NCBI GenBank assembly: GCA_963730225.1
Contig: CAVSQX010000002.1
Span: 682,001-746,000, forward strand
Direction of reading: 5' to 3'
DNA: 64,000 nt
Origin: CAVSQX01 sp963730225
Lineage (GTDB): Bacteria; Planctomycetota; Phycisphaerae; Tepidisphaerales; Tepidisphaeraceae
This document shows, piece after piece, positions 45,962 to 54,106 of this stretch. The position numbers were made by a program, and so were the translations under genes. How positions within the stretch are numbered: position 1 is the stretch's first letter; each line of letters starts with the position of its first letter. Under the pieces are notes generated by a model. It saw nothing but the letters and a program-made list of their open reading frames with translations. It searched no databases and had not been told where the DNA came from.

Positions 45962-48076
45962 ATGCTGGGAATTGCGGATTATCTCTGGCGTCTGATTCCC
46001 GCGAACCCCATTCTGCTCCGCGTCGTCGGCAGTGGTGGAAAACGGCGGCGGGATTTATTCATCCGCTGCGCTTACCTGGCCCTGCTGATCTTCGCCGTGA
46101 TTTTTTGCCTGGCCGGACAAAATATCGGCGGGGCGTCCCTCAGCGCGCTGGCCAGGTCCAGCGCGACCGTGTTTCAATATCTAAGCTATCTGCAACTCGG
46201 CCTGGTGGCCCTGCTGGCGCCGATTTTCACGGCCGGCGCGATCACGCAGGAAAAGGACAGCCAAACCTACGACATTCTCCTGGCCACGCCGCTGACCAAT
46301 GGACAGATTGTGCTCGGTTCGCTGCTGAGCCGGTTGTTTTTTATCGTCGCCCTGCTGATCAGCGGAATTCCCATCTTTTCCATCACGCAGATTTTCGGCG
46401 GCGTGGCGATCCACAGCATCGTCGTGTCGTTTCTCATCGCTGCCGCCACCGCGTTCGTCACCGGCGCCCTGGCCATGGCGATCGCCACCTTCAAAGTCGG
46501 AACGCGACGCACGATTTTCAGTTTCTACCTCTTCATCGTGCTCTATCTGGTTGGGCTGCTGCTGCTGGATCAATTGAATTTCTTCCATCCGGTGATCGGA
46601 GTGGAAACCGATTCGCTGGGCAAGCCGCTGCTGGACATGGCGGGGCACACGCAGCCGATTTTTGCCAAGACGAGTTGGCTTACCGGCCTGCATCCGTTCC
46701 TGGCCCTGCGAACGCTTTTCTTCGACAAGGAATATCTCCCTCCGGAATTCGGCGCGCTGCCGGCGGATCTTCAGAGTTGGCCGACCGGGTGGTACCTCAG
46801 CAACCCGGCGTCGTTTTATGTCACGTGCATGTTTGTGCTGAGCTTGTTGCTGGTGACGCCGAGCGTGGTGTTCCTGCGGCGTTTGGCGCAATCGAATGTG
46901 ACGCTGCGGTCATGGATTCTGACCAAATTACGCCTCAGCAGCGGCGATCGCTCCCGCAAGCCCAGAACCGTCTGGAATAATCCGATCGCCTGGCGCGAAG
47001 CCAGAACCAAGGCGTCGGCGGCGCGGGCGTCGGTGCTGCGGTATGGCTTCATCGCCGCCGGACTTTTCGGCGCGATTTTTCTACTGCTTAAATTCTCGCA
47101 GACCGATGAGCCGGCGCATTACATCGGACGCAACTCGTACGATCCCGTCGCGGGGATTCTCACCGTCTACACCAAAGACGCGGCGCAGCGATATCCGGTC
47201 GCCTCAGGCACCACGGTGACCGTCGTGGAAAACGGGCAGAACCGCGACGGAACGTTCGACGATCTGCACGGGCGATGGGCCATCGAGCTGACGACCAACT
47301 CAAGGAATGTCCTGACTTCGGTGACGCTCAGCGCGATTCCACGAAAAATCAAGGAAGAGGATTTGCGGAATTACCTGTTGGGAGCGGTGATTCTTGAATT
47401 TGCGGTCGTGCTGCTGATCGTGACCAACGCGGCGGCGTCGGCGGTGACACGCGAGAAGGAAGACGGCAGTCTCGATCTGCTGCTGACGACGCCGATCACC
47501 AGCCGGTATTACATTTGGGGGAAATTGCGCGGTTTGGTCAGCTTCGTGCTGCCGCTGGCCGCCGTGCCGGTGGCCAGCGTGGCGATGTTCATCGTGTACG
47601 ATTTCTTCCGCGTTGCCATGAGCGGTGGAACCGATCGGTGGATTGCGTTTCCCGAAGCGCTGCTGCTGATGCCGGCGACGCTGATCATCGTGGTCGCGTT
47701 TGCCGCGATTGTGGGAATGCACATGAGCCTGCGCTGCCGCACGACGGTGATGGCGGTCATGAGCAGCGTCGGAATCGTCGCGGGAGCGTGCGGGGCGATG
47801 GGTTGGTGTGGGTATGAAATCCTCAACATGCGCGAGACCGGTCCGTTTGGAATGTTCGTCGGCAGCTTCAGCCCGTTCACGCTGCTGACGCTGTTGATCA
47901 GTCCGTATCAGTTCGCCGAGCATGCGTTCGACGATCCGTCGGCGATTTGGGGCGATCGGCTGATGATCTTCATCAGCAGCCTGATCGCCGTGGCTGCGTA
48001 CACCGCGATCGTCTGGGCCATGTACAAGTCGATGGTGAAGAATTTTGATATGACGATAAGACGGCAATCGAGGTAA
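45962..48076 (+). CDS. ABC-2 permease, two fused halves
   Basis: A 704-residue integral membrane protein. Each half carries the coupling motif of ABC-2 permeases, in the pattern T-x-E-K-(E/D): AITQEKDSQTYDILLATPLT near residue 100 and AVTREKEDGSLDLLLTTPIT near residue 495. The repeat shows that one gene encodes both halves, where most systems use two genes or a homodimer. Hydrophobic helices surround each motif, and a soluble periplasmic region of about 90 residues separates the halves (about 385-465). It ends the operon that starts with the large membrane protein. It should form a complex with the ATPase at 43569. Confidence 0.9.
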   Translation: MLGIADYLWRLIPANPILLRVVGSGGKRRRDLFIRCAYLALLIFAVIFCLAGQNIGGASLSALARSSATVFQYLSYLQLGLVALLAPIFTAGAITQEKDSQTYDILLATPLTNGQIVLGSLLSRLFFIVALLISGIPIFSITQIFGGVAIHSIVVSFLIAAATAFVTGALAMAIATFKVGTRRTIFSFYLFIVLYLVGLLLLDQLNFFHPVIGVETDSLGKPLLDMAGHTQPIFAKTSWLTGLHPFLALRTLFFDKEYLPPEFGALPADLQSWPTGWYLSNPASFYVTCMFVLSLLLVTPSVVFLRRLAQSNVTLRSWILTKLRLSSGDRSRKPRTVWNNPIAWREARTKASAARASVLRYGFIAAGLFGAIFLLLKFSQTDEPAHYIGRNSYDPVAGILTVYTKDAAQRYPVASGTTVTVVENGQNRDGTFDDLHGRWAIELTTNSRNVLTSVTLSAIPRKIKEEDLRNYLLGAVILEFAVVLLIVTNAAASAVTREKEDGSLDLLLTTPITSRYYIWGKLRGLVSFVLPLAAVPVASVAMFIVYDFFRVAMSGGTDRWIAFPEALLLMPATLIIVVAFAAIVGMHMSLRCRTTVMAVMSSVGIVAGACGAMGWCGYEILNMRETGPFGMFVGSFSPFTLLTLLISPYQFAEHAFDDPSAIWGDRLMIFISSLIAVAAYTAIVWAMYKSMVKNFDMTIRRQSR

Positions 48077-48082
48077 ATCGCC

Positions 48083-48165
48083 TGTTGATTATTGCGTATC
48101 GCGTAAATGGAAACGCGCGGGCCGAGATTCCTGTTACGCAATACGCAATACGCAATAATCAATAC
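48083..48165. repeat. Inverted-repeat element between convergent ABC permease and thiG
   Basis: TTGATTATTGCGTATCGCG near the left end matches, in reverse complement, the right end, which contains three tandem ATTGCGT/ACGCAAT units. The spacer between arms is about 25 bases. The element could serve as a terminator for both convergent genes, but it has no clear T-run and looks more like a REP-type palindromic repeat. Confidence 0.65.
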
Positions 48166-48984
48166 TCATTCTCCGGGGATGTGCGAAATGACCCCGTCGA
48201 ACGGCGAACTCGCCGTCGCATACCGCTTCTTCGGAATCCGCCCACTTTGATGCGCCAGATACCCGGCCTCCAGCGCCAGCTTCATGGCGGTGGCCATCTG
48301 CACGGGGTCTTTGGCGTGAGCGATGCCGGTGTTCAGCAGCACGCCGTCGGCGCCCAGTTCCATGGCTATCGTGACATCGCTCGCCGTGCCGACGCCGGCG
48401 TCGACAATGACTGGGTAATTCGCATCCCCATCTTTGAGCAACTCCAGACAGAGCGAGATATTCAGCGGATTGAGCACACCCTGCCCCGAGCCGATCGGGC
48501 TGCCGGCCGGCATGACGGCGGCCGCACCGGCTTCCTTCATCCGCACCGCGCTGCGCGGATCGTCGCTGCTGTAGGCCAAAACCGCAAAGCCTTCCTTGAC
48601 CAATTCGCGCGTCGCTTCGATGGTGCCGATCGGATCGGGCAGAAGCGTTTTTTTGTCGCCGAGAACTTCCAGCTTCACCCAGCCCGCGCCGCGGTTTTTA
48701 TTCTTCTCCAGCAGATCGCGCCCGAGCAGCGCAACGCGCACGGCGTCGTCGGCGGTGAAGCAACCGGCGGTGTTGGGAAGAATGAGATATTTTTCCAGAT
48801 CGAGAAAATCCAGAATGCTCCGCCCCGCCGAATCGACCAACCGCTCGCGCCGAACCGCCACGGTAACAACCTGGCACCCGCTGGCCGCCACAGCCTCTTG
48901 CATGATTTCGTGGGATGCATACTTGCCCGTGCCGACGAACAAGCGGTTGCGAACTTGAAAATCGCCGATCTGGAGCATGTTCAT
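48166..48984 (-). CDS. thiG: Thiazole synthase
   Basis: ThiG builds the thiazole phosphate moiety of thiamine from 1-deoxy-D-xylulose 5-phosphate, ThiS thiocarboxylate and dehydroglycine. The sequence is characteristic: FVGTGKYASHEIMQEAV near the start, VTVAVRR, ILPNTAGC, WVKLEVLGDKKTLLPD with the Schiff-base Lys, GAAAVMPAGSPIGSGQG, PVIVDAGVGTASDV and MELGADGVLLNTGIA. The start is one of two ATGs (48984 or 48978) and 48984 is used. The ThiS gene is 650 bases upstream on the same strand, separated by an unrelated membrane protein. The usual neighbour thiE or thiO is not present. Confidence 0.97.
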   Translation of the reverse strand: MNMLQIGDFQVRNRLFVGTGKYASHEIMQEAVAASGCQVVTVAVRRERLVDSAGRSILDFLDLEKYLILPNTAGCFTADDAVRVALLGRDLLEKNKNRGAGWVKLEVLGDKKTLLPDPIGTIEATRELVKEGFAVLAYSSDDPRSAVRMKEAGAAAVMPAGSPIGSGQGVLNPLNISLCLELLKDGDANYPVIVDAGVGTASDVTIAMELGADGVLLNTGIAHAKDPVQMATAMKLALEAGYLAHQSGRIPKKRYATASSPFDGVISHIPGE

Positions 48985-49026
48985 TGCCACAATTATAGCT
49001 AGCGGTTCCCCGAGATCAGCACGCGA

Positions 49027-49620
49027 TTACGGATGATCTCCTTGCCTGACTTCAATCACCGGGAATCCCCGCGGCATTGCATATGGCGCCGACTTCCTCC
49101 ATCTCCAATGAAAGAGGATACTCAGCCAAAGCAAGGCGATAGGCACACCCAGATATGCACCGTTGATCGTTCCGCCCACCCAGGCAAATCGCGGCAAGCT
49201 TAACGTGGGAGGGACGGCGATGAAAACGCTACCCCACAATGATCGATTTGAATGTGACAAAGTCACACCGATTACTCCGCCAATGATCCAGCAAACTAAA
49301 ACGACGAGCACAGCTTTCACGAGATATTTAGCCGCAAACACCAATGGACATCTCAGGCGCGTTGATGCTGCAATGGTGATCGAAAAAATGATACCAAAGA
49401 TCGATCCAAGAACGCCGCCCTCGAGTACACCTTGTAGAATAGTCCAGTGCCACAAGACTTGAGGGCTGGCTTCCCAATCCATCACGATTGAGAAATAGTC
49501 GAGCGAGACGCAGGCATTCACCACGTTGGTCATTGCCCCAAAAATAACGCCAAGCAAAACCGCGATTGGGGCGATAATTATCGGCGTCCACCATCGGATT
49601 CTGTCGTCCGGAGAAGGCAT
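49027..49620 (-). CDS. Hypothetical membrane protein between thiS and thiG
   Basis: A 197-residue protein with four or five hydrophobic segments: WWTPIIIAPIAVLLGVIFGA, GVLEGGVLGSIFGIIFSITI, VLVVLVCWIIGGVIGVTL and GAYLGVPIALLWLSILF. The Gly-rich pattern G-x-x-x-G is repeated in these helices. I do not recognise the family. The gene begins about 17 bases after the corrected thiS stop, so it is probably in the thi transcript. Its position inside a thiamine locus could mean transport of a thiamine precursor, but nothing in the sequence shows this. Confidence 0.7.
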   Translation of the reverse strand: MPSPDDRIRWWTPIIIAPIAVLLGVIFGAMTNVVNACVSLDYFSIVMDWEASPQVLWHWTILQGVLEGGVLGSIFGIIFSITIAASTRLRCPLVFAAKYLVKAVLVVLVCWIIGGVIGVTLSHSNRSLWGSVFIAVPPTLSLPRFAWVGGTINGAYLGVPIALLWLSILFHWRWRKSAPYAMPRGFPVIEVRQGDHP

Positions 49621-49835
49621 GCGAACCTAAACGTTGCTATCCCCCCCCCGACGAAGGTGACTAACTCGATTTGGTCGTTAGGCTGCAACGGAAGGTCGTA
49701 TTTTTCGGATCGGACGAGCCGGTGGTTCACCTCGATGGCGATTTTTTCGGGCCGGAGATTGAACTGCTCGGCCAACGCGCGGAGCGTGATTCCGTCGGGC
49801 ACTTCGCGGATGTCGCCGTTCACCTGGATCGTCAT
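49578..49835 (-). CDS. thiS: Sulfur carrier protein ThiS (reads past its normal end because of a 9-G run)
   Basis: ThiS is a ubiquitin-like carrier whose C-terminal Gly-Gly is adenylated and thiocarboxylated before giving sulfur to the thiazole. Residues 1-65 are a normal ThiS: MTIQVNGDIREVPDGITLRA, then LRPEKIAIEVNHRLV, and LQPNDQIELVTFVGGG. The family ends at GG. Here the frame continues through a run of nine G residues (C residues at 49641-49649) into 20 more residues, which would leave the Gly-Gly buried. With eight G residues the next codon is TAG at 49637-49639 and the protein ends VGGG. I consider the ninth G most likely a sequence error or a phase-variation event. Confidence 0.9.
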   Translation of the reverse strand: MTIQVNGDIREVPDGITLRALAEQFNLRPEKIAIEVNHRLVRSEKYDLPLQPNDQIELVTFVGGGIATFRFACLLRTTESDGGRR

Positions 49836-49850
49836 TGAACGGGAATCATA

Positions 49851-51331
49851 TCACCCGGGATCGACGGCTTCGAGCATCGGACCGGGCGGAGCGGGCGCTG
49901 CGCCGAGAAGAAGTCCGGCGCTGGACTGGTCGAGTTGCCCGGCGTCAGAATCCAATTTCTCGCGGCGTTTCCAGCCCACGATGGCAAAGAGGCCGCCGGG
50001 ATTCGGCTCACCGCGGCCCAAAAGCCCGTCTTCGTATTCCAGCAGGCTGCCAAACGGGCCCAGTCCGAAGCTCGGATCGTACCACGATTCTTCAGAACCG
50101 TTTTGCACCAGCACGACCGCGTGATTCCCAAAGATTCCCCGCGTCGATTCGACGCCGTGCGAAGGGCGGAGAAGATCGATCACGTCGGGGTCGGGCCATT
50201 GGGCGGCGTGCGGATCGACAGGATTGTTCAGCTTCCAGATAAATCGCGCCGTGTGAAGCTCGCCATCTTCCACGGTGAACGGTTGGGGGGAGAGCTGATC
50301 AGCGGGTTTCCATCGGAACCGGGCAACGAGAATGCCAACGGTGCGGGTGACGGTTTTGCCGCCGCGGCCATCGGGCACCATGAACGACGGCAGGCCCAGT
50401 TGAGGAACAACTCGGCTGAGCTTGGGACGGATGGCGCGCACGGTCGAATGGATGCCGTGGATGGCCAGCACCTCGTGAAACAGCTCGGCCCAGCCGCGGC
50501 AACTGCTGTCGGATGCGGTGATCAGATCCTGGGCGCTGCGAGCGATGAAATCGGCCTGGTCCAGTCCCGGCTTGCGATCGCGCCAGAAACCCAGGCGCTG
50601 GCCGGCGGCGTTGGTGAGGTGGCCGCCGCTGCGGAACGAAGTGAAATGCGACCAGATGTCGCGCAGAACCCGGGCCGAATCCTGCCGCCGGGAACGGCGG
50701 TAGCCAGGTGATAGTAGGATTCACGTGGAACGGCGTTGATCGGCGCCGCCGCCGTGACGTAAATTCGAATCGGCAGCGTCGCCGTCGACATCCCGCCGAC
50801 GTGAAAGTGCATCGGCGTAAAAGCCGTGCCGACAATTCGATTTTCAAACGTCCATTTTTCGTCGATGACTTGGACGCGGTCGGTGCTGAGGCCGAGCACG
50901 CGAAGATCCATTTGCGCCCGGCCGGCCAAGAATTTGATCTCGGTTTCGGGGATTCGAGGCTGGTTGTCGGCGAAGGCGCGGATGAACGTGCGGCAGGGAT
51001 TGCTCGACGGAATCGACAGCGTCGCGCGGATGGACGGCGTCGGTGAATTGACGACCCATGCGGCGACGACGCGGCCGGCTCGCCCCAGATCATGCGGCAG
51101 CGAAATCCCGGCGACCGCCAGATCGTGCGGCGCAGAATCGGCGGAATGATCCGCGATGACAGGTTGCCCGCCGCCGCGAAAGTAACCATCGGTCGAGGCA
51201 AAGGAGAGCCGCACGAGGGAAGGGAATTCGCTGGCCAGAAGCGGCGGATGGGCCGATTCGGATCGAGAGAACGTCTGTGAAATGAAGTGCGGATCGGCCG
51301 AAGCCGAACCCGCCGGTGCGTCATCGAACAT
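49851..51331 (-). pseudogene. Transglutaminase-like domain protein, frameshifted as read
   Basis: A protein of about 490 residues. The N-terminal half (MFDDAPAGSASADPHFISQ ...) is beta-rich with no clear membrane part. The C-terminal part holds a transglutaminase-like cysteine peptidase fold: SSCRGWAELFHEVLAIHGIH has the nucleophile Cys and Trp, GNHAVVLVQNG the His, and SWYDPSFG the Asp. One base appears missing near 50680-50690. Before it the frame reads YYHLATAVPGGR, and after it DSARVLRDIWSHFTSFRSGG, matching the pattern before the active site. The Cys, His and Asp are all downstream of the shift. The gene is the upstream neighbour of thiS by 16 bases. Its role could be protein cross-linking or peptide hydrolysis. 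Confidence 0.75.
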
Positions 51332-51533
51332 CGGACCCCGACCGATCCACTACCGCGGGCCTGCCGCCGAAACGAACCGCGCAGGCACAGTGGATTGGCC
51401 ACCGCCCAATCTACGATCTGCACGCGCGGGGTGCGATTGGGACAAATACCGGATTATCGGGGAGTAGAAATACCGAGCGTTTCGTACGAAAAAATGACCG
51501 TCCCAGCGAGTCGGTTGGGACGCCGACATGCGT

Positions 51534-52187
51534 CTAATTCAGGACGCACAGCCCGTGGCGGATGGCGAACTTGGTAAGCCCGGCGATAGAGTGAATTTCA
51601 AGCTTGGTCATGATGTTGTGTCGATGCGTGTCGACGGTGCGAACGCTGATGTGCAAAAGCCCGGCGACCTCGGCACTGCTCTTGCCTTCGGCGATCAGCT
51701 GTAAAACTTCGCGTTCGCGGCCGGAAAGCTTGGAAAGTTCGCTGTCGGGTTGATCGCCCTGGGCGCGGCGAACGTAATCGTCCATCACGCGGCCGGAAAG
51801 AGTCGGGCTGATGTAGTTTTTGCCGTCCATGACGGTGGTGATGGCGGTCAACAATTCCTGGAATGCCGCTCCCTTGAGCACATAGCCGTTGGCCCCGGAT
51901 TTAAGCGCTTCAAAGACGTACTGCTGATCATCGTGCATGGAAAGCATCAGAACCCGAACGCCCGGCTGGGCCAGGCGAATCTGCCGGGCCGCTTCGATTC
52001 CGTTGAGTTCGGGCATGGCGATGTCCATCAGAACCAGATCGGGTTGAAGCTGGCGGGCCAGATCGACCGCCTGCCGGCCGTTGTTCGCTTCGCCGATCAC
52101 TTCAACCTGCTTGGAGTTCTCCAGCAGGGCGCGCATTCCGGTGCGGACCAGCGTGTGATCCTCGGCAAGAATGATTCGGGTGGACAT
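51534..52187 (-). CDS. NarL/FixJ-type response regulator (LuxR HTH)
   Basis: A 217-residue transcriptional regulator. The receiver domain has ILAEDH, MDIAMPELNG with phospho-acceptor Asp55, LMLSMHD with Ser83 and YVLKGAA with Lys105. The C-terminal GerE/LuxR HTH reads LSGREREVLQLIAEGKSS and VRTVDTHRHNIMTKL. The ATG at 52187 is chosen because the receiver starts immediately after. An in-frame ATG at 52220 is possible. It lies directly downstream of the histidine kinase gene on the same strand and forms a two-component pair with it. Confidence 0.95.
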   Translation of the reverse strand: MSTRIILAEDHTLVRTGMRALLENSKQVEVIGEANNGRQAVDLARQLQPDLVLMDIAMPELNGIEAARQIRLAQPGVRVLMLSMHDDQQYVFEALKSGANGYVLKGAAFQELLTAITTVMDGKNYISPTLSGRVMDDYVRRAQGDQPDSELSKLSGREREVLQLIAEGKSSAEVAGLLHISVRTVDTHRHNIMTKLEIHSIAGLTKFAIRHGLCVLN

Positions 52188-52269
52188 ATTGAAACTGTCA
52201 CAAATTTGTGAACTAACCATTGGCCAAGCCGCCTCAACAGCGCAGCTTATACCATTATACGCCGGACCG

Positions 52270-53348
52270 CTACGAGTATTGTGCGGAAAGCGGGGTTTCC
52301 AGAACGACGCGGGTGCCTTGCCCCGGCTGCGATTCCAGGAGAAGTTTTCCGCCCAGAGAGTTCAGGCGCTCGTCGATTCCGGCCAACCCCAACCCGCGGT
52401 GGCCGTTGACCCGCGTCGGGGCGGCGGGGTCAAACCCGCTTCCGTCGTCGTCCACCACCACGCGCATGCACCCGTCGATCCAATGCACGGCCACCACAAT
52501 CTCTTTGGCGTTCCCGTGCTTGACGGCGTTGTTCATCAGCTCTTTGGTGGCGCGAAAAAGATAACTGGCCAGCGAACTGGGGATGTTTTTCCGTTCGCCG
52601 ACTTCGTTGATCGTTACATCGGCCATGGTCCGGCGATGAAAGTCGTTGGCGAAACCCTTGAGCGTCGGCACCAGGCCCAGGTCGTCCAGCATGGAAGGGT
52701 GCAGATCGAACGTGAGATCGCGCGTCTGACGGATCAGATCACCCACGATCTGCACCAGATCGGCCAACCGTTCGTGCTGGCGGCTGTCCAGGGGGCTCTC
52801 GGCGACGGCGGTTTCGAGGTTGAGCTTGACCACTCCCAGCATCTGGCTCAGCGCGTCGTGAATGTCGTAGGCAATGCGTCGACGTTCGCCATCCTCCGCG
52901 TCGGAAAGCTCAGCCCCCAACTTGCGGAGCGCCACCTGCGCCTGCTGGCGCTGGTCGATCTCGGCACGTAACTCGACCGTGCGGGCATCGACCATGCGCT
53001 CCAGCCGACGTTCGGTGTTGCGCAGAAAAACAACCACTTCCACGATGGCCGGATAATAGATCAGATGCACGACCAGGTTCTCGATCACGACGGCGGGGCC
53101 GGCCTCAAAATCGGCGGCCGGCTCGCTGTAGCGTCGCCAGAGCAGGACGGCCGCGACGCTCAGCACATATCCCGGCCAGCACCGGCCAGCCACGCCAACC
53201 AGGCGCAGGGGATCAGATACAGCATACCCACGTGGACGTTCACACCGGTAAGCCGATCAACCTCGGCAACGATCACCAATAGGATCAAGCCGAATGCGAT
53301 GGCCAGGACTTGGCGCAACAACGTAGCGGGATGGAACAATTTGCGCAT
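52270..53348 (-). pseudogene. NarX/DegS-type sensor histidine kinase, frameshifted as read
   Basis: A kinase of about 359 residues. The N-terminus (MRKLFHPATLLRQVLAI) leads into membrane helices, with FGLILLVIVAEVD and VGMLYLIPCAWLAWLAG. One base is missing near 53178-53186, after which the frame resumes as RCWPGYVLSVAAVLLWRRY. A coiled coil follows (ERMVDARTVELRAEI), then the HisKA_3 phospho-acceptor DIHDALSQMLG (His near residue 164) and the ATPase domain with TKELMNNAVKHG, VDDDGSGFD and GHRGLGLAGI. All catalytic boxes lie after the shift. A shorter product of 307 residues from 53193 would keep the kinase core without its first helices. It pairs with the response regulator next to it. Confidence 0.85.
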
Positions 53349-53383
53349 GGCCTGTCGAAAAAACCGCCGGGACGGCGACGTGC

Positions 53384-54100
53384 TCAGATTCCGTTGCGCC
53401 GGCGCATGGCGTCCAGCGAGGCGCCCTTCAGCGGTTCGGAAGCGTAATTCAATCCGCCATCGGATTCGATGCTGATGGTATACACCTTGTCGGGTGCGAC
53501 GGGAAGCCAAATCCCCTGCCCGTTGGCGATGCGAACCCCTTTGGACTGCCGATACGCCGGATCGTCGGTCAGACGCCAGAAATCGTTCCACAGATTTTGC
53601 TCGAATGTGCTCACCCGTGGATCGGCTGTGCGATAGTAGTCGGGGATCGTGTCGGGCTGGTCGATCGGGAAAGCCTGCTCGGGAGTTTGCTCATCGCCGA
53701 ACAGACGGTGGAACAGCGCGATGCTGTGCCCCCGCAGCGGATCGTTTTGTTCGACCAGCGGCCGATCGAATTTGATCACCATGGCGTCGATGTGAACGAC
53801 GTTCCCTTTGATGGTGAACGACTTGGGCATCAGCAATGAGCCGTCGCGGGCATATTCCACCAGCAACAGGCTCGTCTGCTGCGACCCGTTGACCGTTTTC
53901 TGATCGGTCACCAGAAGCTGGGCCACCCGGCGCTCGTCGGTCAGACGCTGCACGATCTGCTGAAGCTGAAGTTTTTCCTGCTCGAGTTCGGCGACGTGCC
54001 GGTCGGCCGAATAGTTGTCGCGGTAAAAGACTATCCCGACGGACCCGCCGACAACCAGCAGCGTCAGCAGAAGAACCTTGGCCAAAGGGCGAAGCATCAT
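53384..54100 (-). CDS. Hypothetical membrane-anchored protein with coiled coil
   Basis: A 238-residue protein with a single N-terminal transmembrane helix (PLAKVLLLTLLVVGGSVGIVF) followed by a coiled coil of about 40 residues (VAELEQEKLQLQQIVQRLTDERR). It continues with a beta-rich soluble part (SLLLVEYARDGSLLMPKSFT) and a Glu/Asp/Tyr-rich middle. I do not recognise the family. The gene starts seven bases after the stop of the 505-residue secreted protein gene, and the kinase gene starts about 36 bases after its stop. This points to one operon for all four genes, with the product acting in the periplasm. Confidence 0.7.
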   Translation of the reverse strand: MMLRPLAKVLLLTLLVVGGSVGIVFYRDNYSADRHVAELEQEKLQLQQIVQRLTDERRVAQLLVTDQKTVNGSQQTSLLLVEYARDGSLLMPKSFTIKGNVVHIDAMVIKFDRPLVEQNDPLRGHSIALFHRLFGDEQTPEQAFPIDQPDTIPDYYRTADPRVSTFEQNLWNDFWRLTDDPAYRQSKGVRIANGQGIWLPVAPDKVYTISIESDGGLNYASEPLKGASLDAMRRRNGI

Positions 54101-54106
54101 TAAACA

